The notes under the pieces are model-generated. The model saw nothing but the letters and a program-made list of their open reading frames with translations, was not told where the DNA came from and did not search any database. The position numbers and the translations under genes were made by a program. From Holophagaceae bacterium (GTDB lineage: Bacteria; Acidobacteriota; Holophagae; Holophagales; Holophagaceae): DNA of 13,122 bases. How positions within the stretch are numbered: the stretch's first letter is position 1; each line of letters opens with the position of its first letter. This document shows positions 1 to 5,787 of the stretch, piece after piece. The stretch covers positions 1,978 through 15,099 of the forward strand of contig PMJK01000041.1 in NCBI GenBank assembly GCA_003158505.1. Reading direction: 5' to 3'.

Positions 1-59
1 AGCCCGCGCCCGCCGCCCGTGACGATTGCGACGAGGCCTTTTAGCGGTTTCATATCCAT
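1..59 (-). CDS. Short-chain dehydrogenase/reductase, N-terminal fragment (runs off the left edge)
   Basis: Read on the minus strand from ATG at 59, the frame gives MDMKPLKGLVAIVTGGGRG and stays open to the window edge. A short lead-in, a hydrophobic beta strand (LVAIVT) and the glycine-rich TGGGRG turn are the N-terminal NAD(P)-binding signature of the classical SDR family (TGxxxGxG). An AGAAGGA Shine-Dalgarno site at 66-72 lies 6 bases before the ATG at 59, which favours it over the second in-frame ATG at 53. Only 19 residues are visible, so substrate and subfamily (for example ketoacyl-ACP reductase-like or another oxidoreductase) cannot be told. The gene is divergent from the helix-turn-helix gene at 183, sharing a 123-base upstream region with it. 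Confidence 0.75.
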   Translation of the reverse strand, partial: MDMKPLKGLVAIVTGGGRG

Positions 60-126
60 ATTGTATCCTTCTCTATCATCTGGCATTTTAGGTGTTGCAG
101 TCATCTGGCCGGGTTGGATTGATTTT

Positions 127-142
127 GAGGAAATGAATCCTC
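127..142. promoter_or_regulatory. Small inverted repeat in the divergent SDR/HTH intergenic region, possible operator
   Basis: GAGGA at 127-131 and TCCTC at 138-142 form a perfect 5-base inverted repeat around a 6-base AT-rich centre, 41 bases before the start of the HTH gene. Position and symmetry suit an operator for a dimeric regulator serving the two divergent genes. Arms this short arise often by chance and no second copy was found, so this is only a candidate. Confidence 0.2.
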
Positions 143-182
143 CTTTCCCACACTGGCAACCAATTATGAATGGAGACGCACC

Positions 183-617
183 ATGCCCAATTTTGCATCG
201 GCCCTAAAAGAGGAGATCGTCCGACTGGCTCGGAAGGAAGGTCGCAATGAAACGGAAAGACTGAAGAAGGCTTCGTCCCAATACAGGTCTGACATTGCCG
301 CCCTGAAGCGGCGGCTTGAAGCGCTTGAAAAACAGTTGTCCCACTTTGAGAAGAAGTCCAAGAGCAGCCAGAAACTGGAGGTGTCCGGCGAGACGACTCC
401 TGTGCGGTTCAGTGCCAAAGGGCTTGCTTCCCAGAGGCAGCGCCTCGGTCTGGCCGCCGCCGAAATGGGCCTTCTCCTAGGTGTATCCGCGCAGACCATC
501 TACAACTGGGAGGCCGGCAAGTCTCGCCCGCGCCAGCAGCAATTGGCTGCCATCGCAGCCTTGCGAGGCCTGGGCAAGCGGCAAGTGAAGTCTCGACTCA
601 CAGAACTTGCTGGATGA
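183..617 (+). CDS. Coiled-coil / helix-turn-helix DNA-binding protein
   Basis: The product has 144 residues. A charged N-terminal half (about residues 20-60, rich in K, E, R and L, with LKRRLEALEKQL) predicts a coiled coil that would dimerise it. A short linker leads to a C-terminal XRE-like helix-turn-helix at about residues 80-128: a first helix around LASQRQRLGL, then AAEMGLLLGVSAQTIYNWEAG, where VSAQTIYNWEAGKSRP is the recognition helix and turn. The start at 183 has GGAG at 172-175, 7 bases upstream. It is probably a transcriptional regulator or nucleoid-type protein; no target is known. It is divergent from the SDR gene at 1-59, which is therefore a natural candidate target (inference). 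The next gene, metB, has its own promoter and riboswitch and is probably not co-regulated. Confidence 0.85.
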   Translation: MPNFASALKEEIVRLARKEGRNETERLKKASSQYRSDIAALKRRLEALEKQLSHFEKKSKSSQKLEVSGETTPVRFSAKGLASQRQRLGLAAAEMGLLLGVSAQTIYNWEAGKSRPRQQQLAAIAALRGLGKRQVKSRLTELAG

Positions 618-658
618 GCGTTTAACCTGCCTAGACCATCTGGGCCGAACCCACCCTC

Positions 659-687
659 TTGGCATTCCGGTCCATTTGCCGCATAGT
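659..687 (+). promoter_or_regulatory. Candidate sigma-70 promoter for the S-box leader and metB
   Basis: TTGGCA (659-664, 5 of 6 matches to the -35 consensus) is followed after exactly 17 bases by CATAGT (682-687, 4 of 6 matches to the -10). Transcription would begin near 694, just before the 5' strand of riboswitch helix P1 at 707, which is where the promoter of a riboswitch-controlled transcript should be. Assigned from sequence match and position only. Confidence 0.45.
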
Positions 688-706
688 GATCTTTTCCAGG
701 ATCTTT

Positions 707-836
707 GTCAGTTTCATCACGCGATATCCAGAAAGGTGGAGGGACGGGCCCTGTGAAACCTTGGCAACCTGCGGAAGCAAGGTGCCAATTCCTGCCGCGA
801 GTGTCGCGGAGAGATGCTGAAGTGTCATGAACTGAC
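707..836 (+). promoter_or_regulatory. SAM-I (S-box) riboswitch aptamer upstream of metB
   Basis: The core S-box motifs occur in order. AGGTGGAGGGAC (734-745) and GTGAAACC (753-760) form P2 with the kink-turn, TTGGCAACC and AGGTGCCAATTCC form P3 and the SAM-binding core, and P4 is a perfect 6-bp hairpin (CCGCGA 795-800, loop GTG, TCGCGG 804-809). GAGAGATG then leads into the 3' side of P1. The outer P1 pairs GTCAGTT (707-713) with AACTGAC (830-836), and a terminator follows directly. In this known class, bound S-adenosylmethionine stabilises P1 and lets the terminator form, switching off methionine-pathway genes. Here the regulated gene is metB, 84 bases downstream. The kink-turn side reads GTGAAA instead of the usual AUGAAA. 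The class assignment is firm; the exact ends are approximate. Confidence 0.93.
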
Positions 837-875
837 ATGCAGATGGGCCCGAGAAATCGGGCCCATCTGCATTTT
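837..875 (+). terminator. Intrinsic terminator forming the expression platform of the S-box
   Basis: A perfect 14-bp stem (839-852 with 857-870) closes on the tetraloop GAAA and extends by two A/T pairs (837-838 with 871-872). It ends in a short T run (872-875). The stem is very GC-rich, with GGGCCC in both arms. It starts directly after the 3' strand of riboswitch helix P1, so it is the SAM-dependent attenuator of metB. The T run is short for a terminator; the very stable stem may compensate. Confidence 0.87.
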
Positions 876-910
876 GGATCGCAGTGAAATGATGAGATTC
901 CTTCCTTTAT

Positions 911-915
911 GGAGG
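911..915 (+). promoter_or_regulatory. Ribosome binding site that sets the metB start at GTG 921
   Basis: GGAGG lies 5 bases before an in-frame GTG at 921. The in-frame ATG at 909 overlaps this site and has only pyrimidine-rich sequence (TTCCTTCCTTT) in front of it. The GTG is therefore the better start, and the four residues MEAL of the longer reading are probably not made. Confidence 0.65.
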
Positions 916-920
916 CTCTT

Positions 921-2195
921 GTGAGCGAGCAGTTTTTAGATACCAACGTGCCGGGCAATCCGGCCTACCACTTCACCATCCAGCCTCCCGTCCGGGAGGG
1001 CGGCGCGGGGTGGCTCCACCGGCCCGAGCTGGTGCCGGACGCAGGTCTGGCCACCCAGTGCGTGCATGCGGGCGTGCAGCCGGACCCCGCCTATGGGGCG
1101 GTCATGCCACCCCTCTACCTGTCGTCCACCTTCGCCTTCAAGGACATCTGCACCAACGCGGGCTATGACTACACCCGCAGCGGCAACCCCACCCGCACGG
1201 CCCTGGAGGAGGCCCTCGCCCTGCTGGAAGGGGGCCATGGTGCCACCTGTACCAGCACGGGCATGAGCGCTATCCTGGTGGCCCTGAACCTGCTGCCCCA
1301 CGGCAGCCACCTCATCGCCACCGTGGACTGCTACGGGGGCACCTTCCGCCTGCTGGAGCATGCCCGGCGGTTCTATGGACTGGAGGTCACCTACCTGGAC
1401 CTGGCGGACCTCGCGGCCCTGCAGGCGGCCCTCCGGTCCCACACGCGCATGATCTGGATCGAGACGCCCTCCAATCCCCTGCTGCGGCTCACGGACATCG
1501 CCGCCGTGGCCGAACTCGGCCATCGCCAGCCGGACTGCCTGGTGGCCGTGGACAACACCTTCCTGTCGCCCTACTTCCAGCGACCCTTCGCCCTTGGCGC
1601 CGACCTGGTCATCCACTCCACGACGAAATACCTGAACGGCCATAGCGACGTGGTGGGCGGGGCCGTGGTGTCGGGGCCGGGCCGGGCCGTGCTCACCCAG
1701 CAGATCCAGAGCGTGAACAACCTGCTGGGCACCTCCCAGTCGCCCCACGACTGCTTCCTGGTGCTCCGCGGCCTGAAGACGCTGCCCCTGCGCATGCGCC
1801 AGCACGAGGCCACGGCCCAGCAGCTCGCCGAGTTCCTGCTGGCCCATCCCGCCGTGGGCAAGGTCCACTACCCGGGCCTGCCCAGCCACCCGCAGCACGA
1901 CTTGGCCCGACGCCAGCAGCGGGGCTTCGGCGGCATGCTCAGCTTCGAACTGAAGGAGGGCGGCAATGAACGGCTGAACCATGTGCTCCGTGGGCTGCGC
2001 TGGTTCACCCTGGCCGAAAGCCTGGGCGGTGTGGAATCGCTGGTGGCCCACCCGGCCTCCATGACCCACGCCTCCATGACCCCCGAAGCCCGCCGGCGCG
2101 CCGGCATCACCGACGACCTCATCCGCCTGTCCATCGGCTTGGAGGATGTGGAGGACCTCCGCTCGGATCTGGCGCAGGCCCTGACCTTCCCCTGA
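921..2195 (+). CDS. metB: Cystathionine gamma-synthase-type PLP enzyme (trans-sulfuration family)
   Basis: This fold-type I, PLP-dependent Cys/Met-metabolism enzyme has 424 residues from GTG 921. Visible family signatures are YDYTRSGNPTR (phosphate binding across the dimer), TSTGMSAI, the VDNTFLSP strand carrying the PLP-pairing Asp, the Schiff-base Lys236 in HSTTKYLNGHSD, and FTLAESLGGVESL near the C-terminus. The run of residues is close to E. coli MetB as I remember it, so cystathionine gamma-synthase (activated homoserine plus cysteine to cystathionine) is preferred. Related homoserine sulfhydrylases or gamma-lyases cannot be excluded from motifs alone. About 40 N-terminal residues precede the usual LATQCVHAG start of the domain and look unlike the family. 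The S-box leader says the gene is repressed by SAM and so acts in methionine synthesis. Confidence 0.9.
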   Translation: MSEQFLDTNVPGNPAYHFTIQPPVREGGAGWLHRPELVPDAGLATQCVHAGVQPDPAYGAVMPPLYLSSTFAFKDICTNAGYDYTRSGNPTRTALEEALALLEGGHGATCTSTGMSAILVALNLLPHGSHLIATVDCYGGTFRLLEHARRFYGLEVTYLDLADLAALQAALRSHTRMIWIETPSNPLLRLTDIAAVAELGHRQPDCLVAVDNTFLSPYFQRPFALGADLVIHSTTKYLNGHSDVVGGAVVSGPGRAVLTQQIQSVNNLLGTSQSPHDCFLVLRGLKTLPLRMRQHEATAQQLAEFLLAHPAVGKVHYPGLPSHPQHDLARRQQRGFGGMLSFELKEGGNERLNHVLRGLRWFTLAESLGGVESLVAHPASMTHASMTPEARRRAGITDDLIRLSIGLEDVEDLRSDLAQALTFP

Positions 2196-2344
2196 TGGAT
2201 CTGGCTAGGCCAGACGTCGGGGCGAAGCGGAAAGAACAGAACATCGATGAGGTCCTGTCCTCGGCCTTGCAAGCAAGGCGGGGGCAACCAACCGAGAAGA
2301 CGGAAGTGGCTGCACGCTATTTAGAAATGTGTCGGATGAATTAA
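2195..2344 (+). CDS. Possible 49-residue small protein coupled to metB
   Basis: The metB stop and an ATG share bases in TGATG (2193-2197), and a frame runs from 2195 to TAA at 2342-2344. It encodes a charged, probably helical peptide, starting MDLARPDVGAKRKEQ and ending in AARYLEMCRMN. The stop/start overlap is typical of translational coupling, though no separate Shine-Dalgarno site is seen. By my count about 60 percent of its codons end in G or C, less than the neighbouring genes appear to have, so coding is not assured. It lies in the same SAM-controlled transcript as metB. I recognise no family. The alternative is untranslated sequence with two small hairpins (2200-2214, 2264-2279). Confidence 0.35.
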   Translation: MDLARPDVGAKRKEQNIDEVLSSALQARRGQPTEKTEVAARYLEMCRMN

Positions 2345-2396
2345 TATATAACTAATTTAATTATCTTACTTGACAATTTACTCCAACCCATTGAAT
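2339..2396 (+). promoter_or_regulatory. AT-rich UP-element-like promoter region for the siroheme/sulfite reductase operon
   Basis: A patch of almost pure A/T (2339-2364) stands out from the GC-rich surroundings. It holds the inverted repeat AATTAA (2339-2344) / TTAATT (2357-2362) and lies immediately upstream of a perfect -35 box, TTGACA, at 2370-2375. The -10 is poor: TTGAAT at 2391-2396 matches 4 of 6 but with only a 15-base spacer. A good -35, an AT-rich upstream block and a weak -10 suit an activator-dependent promoter, for instance one served by a LysR-type sulfur regulator. That last point is inference. Confidence 0.4.
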
Positions 2397-2439
2397 CTGA
2401 ACGTGCGAGGTTTCCCAACCCACTTCTCGGAGAGCCCCT

Positions 2440-3336
2440 ATGTCCGGCTCCAACCCTGTCGACCAGGCTCACGACCGCCATCCATCCACAGATGGCCAAG
2501 GATCTCCGCGCATCCCTAATCCCTCAGGTTTTGTCAGCCTTGTCGGTGCCGGCCCTGGATGTCCTGACCTGATCACGCTGCGAGGCCTTAATGCGCTGGC
2601 GGCTGCAGAAGTGGTCCTCTATGATGCTCTGCTGGATCCCGCCTTCATCGGATATTTTCCGGAGCGGGCCCTCACCCTCTCCGTGGGCAAGCGTTGCGGA
2701 CAGGTCCAGGCCGAGCAGTCCGACATCCACCGTCTGATGATCGAGCACGCTCTGTGCGGACGGCGGGTGGTGCGCCTCAAGGGCGGAGATCCCCTGATCT
2801 TCGGCCGGGGCGGGGAGGAGACCCAGGCCCTCGAGGCTGCAGGCATCCCCTTCGAAGTAATCCCCGGGGTCAGCGCCCTCCAGGCCGGCGCCGCCGGCGC
2901 GGGCTTCCCTTTGACGCACCGGGGGGTCAGCCGCCGCGTCACCGTCCTGGAAGGCCACCATCTGCCGGAAACAGCAGCGGCCTGGCGGGACCTGGTGGCC
3001 AGCGGCGGCACCATCGCGGTCTACATGGGCACACGCACCATCCAGGCCCTGTCCCGATCGCTGCTGGATCATGGTGCTGCGCCCACCTTGCCGGTGGCGC
3101 TGGTGGAGCAGGCCCAGTGTCCGGGCCAGACCAGCACCTTCTCGACCCTGGCCCATGCGGCCGCCGGCGCCCTCCGCCCCGCCACCAGGGGCCCCGGACT
3201 CTTCTTCATCGGCGAGGCCCTGCACCACCGCTTCCACCCCACCTTGGAGATCTCTCATGAGCCTCTTGCCCCTGTTTCTGGATCTGCACGGGAAGCGCGT
3301 GCTCGTGGTGGGCGGCGGGAGCGTCGCGCGAGCTAA
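2440..3336 (+). CDS. cobA: Uroporphyrinogen-III C-methyltransferase (SUMT)
   Basis: SUMT transfers two methyl groups from SAM to uroporphyrinogen III, giving precorrin-2, the branch point to siroheme and cobalamin. Of 298 residues, about 32-262 form the tetrapyrrole methyltransferase domain. It has VSLVGAGPGCPDLITLRG at 32-49, VVRLKGGDPLIFGRGGEE at 110-127, IPGVSA at 141-146, PLTHRG at 157-162 and AVYMGTRT at 193-200. Some 30 disordered-looking residues precede it, and a basic tail rich in R and A follows. GGAGAG at 2429-2434 supports the start. The last 80 bases overlap the next gene in another frame, so the tail is read from sequence that also encodes that gene's N-terminus. Followed by the siroheme-finishing enzyme and sulfite reductase, it most likely serves siroheme. 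Confidence 0.93.
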   Translation: MSGSNPVDQAHDRHPSTDGQGSPRIPNPSGFVSLVGAGPGCPDLITLRGLNALAAAEVVLYDALLDPAFIGYFPERALTLSVGKRCGQVQAEQSDIHRLMIEHALCGRRVVRLKGGDPLIFGRGGEETQALEAAGIPFEVIPGVSALQAGAAGAGFPLTHRGVSRRVTVLEGHHLPETAAAWRDLVASGGTIAVYMGTRTIQALSRSLLDHGAAPTLPVALVEQAQCPGQTSTFSTLAHAAAGALRPATRGPGLFFIGEALHHRFHPTLEISHEPLAPVSGSAREARARGGRRERRAS

Positions 3337-3850
3337 GGTGCAGGCGCTCCGCCCGACCGGATGCCACCTCCGGGTGGTGTCCCTGGCCTTTGCGCCGACC
3401 TTCCTGGAGGCCCTGAAGGGCTTCGAGGTCGAGCGCCTTGACCGGGCCTTCCACCCCGAGGATCTGGACGGCGTGCACCTGGTCATCAGCGCCACCAACG
3501 ATCCCGAGGCCAACACCTTCATCGCGGCCCATGCCCGGTCTCTGGGCCTCTGGGTGAACGCCGTGGACGACGCTGCCTCCTGCGATGCCCTGTTCCCCAG
3601 CATCCTCCGCCGGGGACCCTTCGTCGCCGCCATCTCCACCGAAGGCGCCTTTGCGGGCCTGAGCCGCGTGGTGCGGGAAGCGCTGGAGGGACTGGTGCCC
3701 GACGCCACGATCCCCGAATTCGAGGCCCTGGTACAGCTCCGCCAGCAGCTCAAGGAGACCCTTCCGGACTCCCGCCAACGGGCCGAGTACCTCCATGGCA
3801 TCCTCTGGCAGGTCCAGCAGGAAGCCCTTCCCAAGGCATCCAGCCTATGA
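3257..3850 (+). CDS. Precorrin-2 dehydrogenase / sirohydrochlorin ferrochelatase (Met8/CysG N-terminal type)
   Basis: This 197-residue protein matches the N-terminal half of CysG and yeast Met8. It oxidises precorrin-2 to sirohydrochlorin with NAD and may insert iron to give siroheme. Visible are MSLLPLFLDLHGKRVLVVGG with the GGGSVA nucleotide-binding loop (19-24), SATND at 78-82, the NAVDD segment at 101-105 holding the catalytic aspartate, and FPSILRRGPFVAAIS. The start at 3257 has GGAGA at 3246-3250; the frame continues upstream, but that part only shadows cobA. The family's STGGxSP-like segment reads STEGAFAG here, an unusual change. Its stop overlaps the next start as ATGA (3847-3850), pointing to translational coupling. 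Domain order is reversed relative to the fused CysG of enterobacteria. Confidence 0.92.
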   Translation: MSLLPLFLDLHGKRVLVVGGGSVARAKVQALRPTGCHLRVVSLAFAPTFLEALKGFEVERLDRAFHPEDLDGVHLVISATNDPEANTFIAAHARSLGLWVNAVDDAASCDALFPSILRRGPFVAAISTEGAFAGLSRVVREALEGLVPDATIPEFEALVQLRQQLKETLPDSRQRAEYLHGILWQVQQEALPKASSL

Positions 3851-5481
3851 GTACTAACGCCGTCGAAGCCCTCAAGGCCGCCTCGAACTACCTGCGCGGC
3901 AACCTCGCCGAGGAAGTGGCCGACCCTGACCCCTCCTTCTCCAAGGATGGCCAGGTCCTGGTCAAGTTCCACGGTTTCTACCAGCAGAAGGATCGCTTCG
4001 AAAAAACGAAGCCGCCGGTCCTGATGCTGCGGGGCCGCATTCCCGGGGGACGCCTCAGCGCCGACCAGTACCTGGCCTGGGACAATCTCGCGGAACGCTA
4101 CAGCGACGGCACCCTGCGCCTCACCTCCCGGCAGAGCATCGAGCTGCACGGGGTCCTCAAGGGAGATGTGAAGGCCAGCCTGCAGGGCCTCCATGCCGCC
4201 CTTCAGACAACCAAGGGCGCCTGCGGGGATGTGGTCCGCACGGTCACCCAGGCCCCCAATCCCTGGCTGCGGCCCGATCTGGCTCAGCTGGACGCGGTGG
4301 TGGACCGCCTCGCGTCGCATTTCCAGGCCACTTCGAATGCCTACGCGGAAATCTGGCTGGATGGCGAACGCGTGGACCCGGAACGGGAACAGGAACGAAT
4401 TTTCGGACCCACCTACCTGCCCCGCAAGTTCAAGTTCAGTGTCACCGTCGCCGGTGAAAACCTGGTGGACCTCTACACCAACGACCTGGGCCTGGCCGCC
4501 ACCTTCGACTCGAACGGAATCCTGGACGGCTTCTTCGTGCTGGCTGGAGGGGGCATGGGCATGACCCACGGGGACGACACCACGTTCCCGCGGGTGGCCG
4601 ATTTCCTGGGCTGGATTCCCCTCACCGCCCTGATCCCCGTAGCCGAGGCCGTGGTGGGTGTGCATCGTGATGAGGGCAACCGGGAGGATCGCAAGCATGC
4701 TCGCTTGAAGTACGTCATCGCCCGCAAGGGGCTGCCCTGGTTCAAGGCCGATGTGGAGGCCCGAGCCGGAATCATCTTCGAAGGCCGCCCCCTTCCGCCT
4801 TGGCACACGACACCGGTGCTGGGTTGGCTGGACCGCATGGATGGTACGCAGGCCCTGGGGCTCTCCATCCGTTCCGGACGCATCGGGGGCTCCCTCAAGG
4901 CGGCCCTGCGAGAAGTGGTCACGACCTTCCGCCCTGCGATCCAGCTCAGCCCGGATCAGGACCTGATCCTCCTGGGCCTGAAACCGGAGGATCGGTCCTG
5001 GGTCGAGGCCATCCTCGCCAGGCATGGCCAGCCCTTGGAGGCCCTGGATCCCCTGGCCTCCAGAGCCATGGCCTGCGTGGCGCTGCCTCTCTGCGGCTTG
5101 GCGCTCGCCGAAGCGGAGCGGGTCCTGCCGGATTTCCTCGGAGAGATTCGCAGCGCCCTGGCCCGCCAGGGACTTGCAGGCCGGAGTCTCGTCTTCCGCA
5201 TGACCGGCTGCGCCAACGGCTGCGCCCGGCCCTACACCGCCGAGCTCGCCCTAGTGGGTCAGACCGCGAAGAGCTACGCCCTGTGCGCGGGCGGCGACCC
5301 GGAGGGAACGAGGCTGGCCTTCTCCGTGGCCCACAAGCTGGCCGTGGATGAGTTCCCCTCAGCCTTGGACCGTCTCTTCTCCACCTGGGCCGCGAAGGGT
5401 CATCAGAACGAAGCCTTCGGCGATTTTGCAGCCCGCGCCGGCGCTGATGAACTCAGACAGATCCTGGAACCTGTGAGCTGA
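3847..5481 (+). CDS. cysI: Assimilatory sulfite reductase, siroheme / 4Fe-4S hemoprotein
   Basis: The enzyme reduces sulfite to sulfide with six electrons for cysteine synthesis. It has 544 residues and two ferredoxin-like plus siroheme/iron-sulfur repeats. Substrate-binding basic residues are visible in LRLTSRQSIELHG (90-102), CGDVVRTV (126-133) and LPRKFKFS (191-198). Cluster and siroheme ligands are Cys410 and Cys416 (CVALPLC) and Cys455 and Cys459 (TGCANGC), the C-x5-C / C-x3-C pattern. The CVALPLC and LPRKFK contexts resemble CysI/Sir more than nitrite reductase, but nitrite activity cannot be excluded. No flavoprotein partner (CysJ) lies in the window, so ferredoxin or a distant gene must donate electrons. 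It is coupled to the upstream siroheme enzyme by a 4-base overlap; that operon supplies its cofactor. Confidence 0.9.
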   Translation: MSTNAVEALKAASNYLRGNLAEEVADPDPSFSKDGQVLVKFHGFYQQKDRFEKTKPPVLMLRGRIPGGRLSADQYLAWDNLAERYSDGTLRLTSRQSIELHGVLKGDVKASLQGLHAALQTTKGACGDVVRTVTQAPNPWLRPDLAQLDAVVDRLASHFQATSNAYAEIWLDGERVDPEREQERIFGPTYLPRKFKFSVTVAGENLVDLYTNDLGLAATFDSNGILDGFFVLAGGGMGMTHGDDTTFPRVADFLGWIPLTALIPVAEAVVGVHRDEGNREDRKHARLKYVIARKGLPWFKADVEARAGIIFEGRPLPPWHTTPVLGWLDRMDGTQALGLSIRSGRIGGSLKAALREVVTTFRPAIQLSPDQDLILLGLKPEDRSWVEAILARHGQPLEALDPLASRAMACVALPLCGLALAEAERVLPDFLGEIRSALARQGLAGRSLVFRMTGCANGCARPYTAELALVGQTAKSYALCAGGDPEGTRLAFSVAHKLAVDEFPSALDRLFSTWAAKGHQNEAFGDFAARAGADELRQILEPVS

Positions 5482-5577
5482 ATTAGCCTGTATACACCGG
5501 CTCCCCCCAAGACAGTCCATTCCCTCTCTTCCTCGAACCGGTCATCCGCCCGCACACCAGAATCAAGGAGACATGCC

Positions 5578-5706
5578 ATGTCTGAACGACCGCAAGCCGA
5601 AGCGAAACCGGATCCCAGGCTCTCGCTGGATACCTGGGCCGTCCTGGTCGCCCTATTCGCCACGGCCCTGATCCGCCTGGGCATCATCTCCCGCGTCCCC
5701 TGGTAA
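5578..5706 (+). CDS. 42-residue single-helix membrane protein between cysI and the YeiH exporter
   Basis: ATG at 5578 follows AAGGAG (5565-5570) at 7 bases, and the frame ends at TAA 5704-5706. A polar, proline-containing head (about 15 residues) leads into LSLDTWAVLVALFATALI, one predicted membrane helix, then RLGIISRVPW. A strong ribosome site, high G/C at third positions and a clean topology argue that it is translated. From memory, larger YeiH-family proteins often carry an extra first helix with a WAV...VPW-like pattern, so this may be that helix encoded separately and assembling with the exporter 81 bases downstream (inference). It lies 96 bases after cysI, probably in the same operon. 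Confidence 0.7.
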   Translation: MSERPQAEAKPDPRLSLDTWAVLVALFATALIRLGIISRVPW

Positions 5707-5787
5707 CGGGCGGCGTTGGTCCGCCATCTCCGGTCTCCAGGCTTCCAATTTTCGTCTTGATCTGAAGGCTACTCTGAAAGGCAAATC

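Noticed and set aside
636..642. CCATCTG complementary to CAGATGG in the riboswitch terminator, considered as an antiterminator strand
   Set aside because: It lies upstream of the likely promoter (659-687), so it would not be in the transcript.
936..2069. Long minus-strand open frame opposite metB
   Set aside because: Shadow of metB, rich in G, Q, H and V with no recognisable fold or ribosome site.
2200..2279. Two small hairpins after metB (2200-2214 and 2264-2279), considered as a terminator or second riboswitch
   Set aside because: Neither is followed by a T run and the sequence matches no riboswitch class I know; both lie inside the possible small ORF.
2524..5025. Very long open frame on the minus strand opposite cobA, the siroheme enzyme and cysI
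   Set aside because: It mirrors three well-supported plus-strand genes across their boundaries; long antisense frames are expected in GC-rich coding DNA, and its sequence is low-complexity without any domain.
5709..5730. GGCGG/CCGCC inverted repeat after the 42-residue ORF
   Set aside because: Five-base GC stem common by chance in GC-rich DNA; no T run, so not called a terminator.
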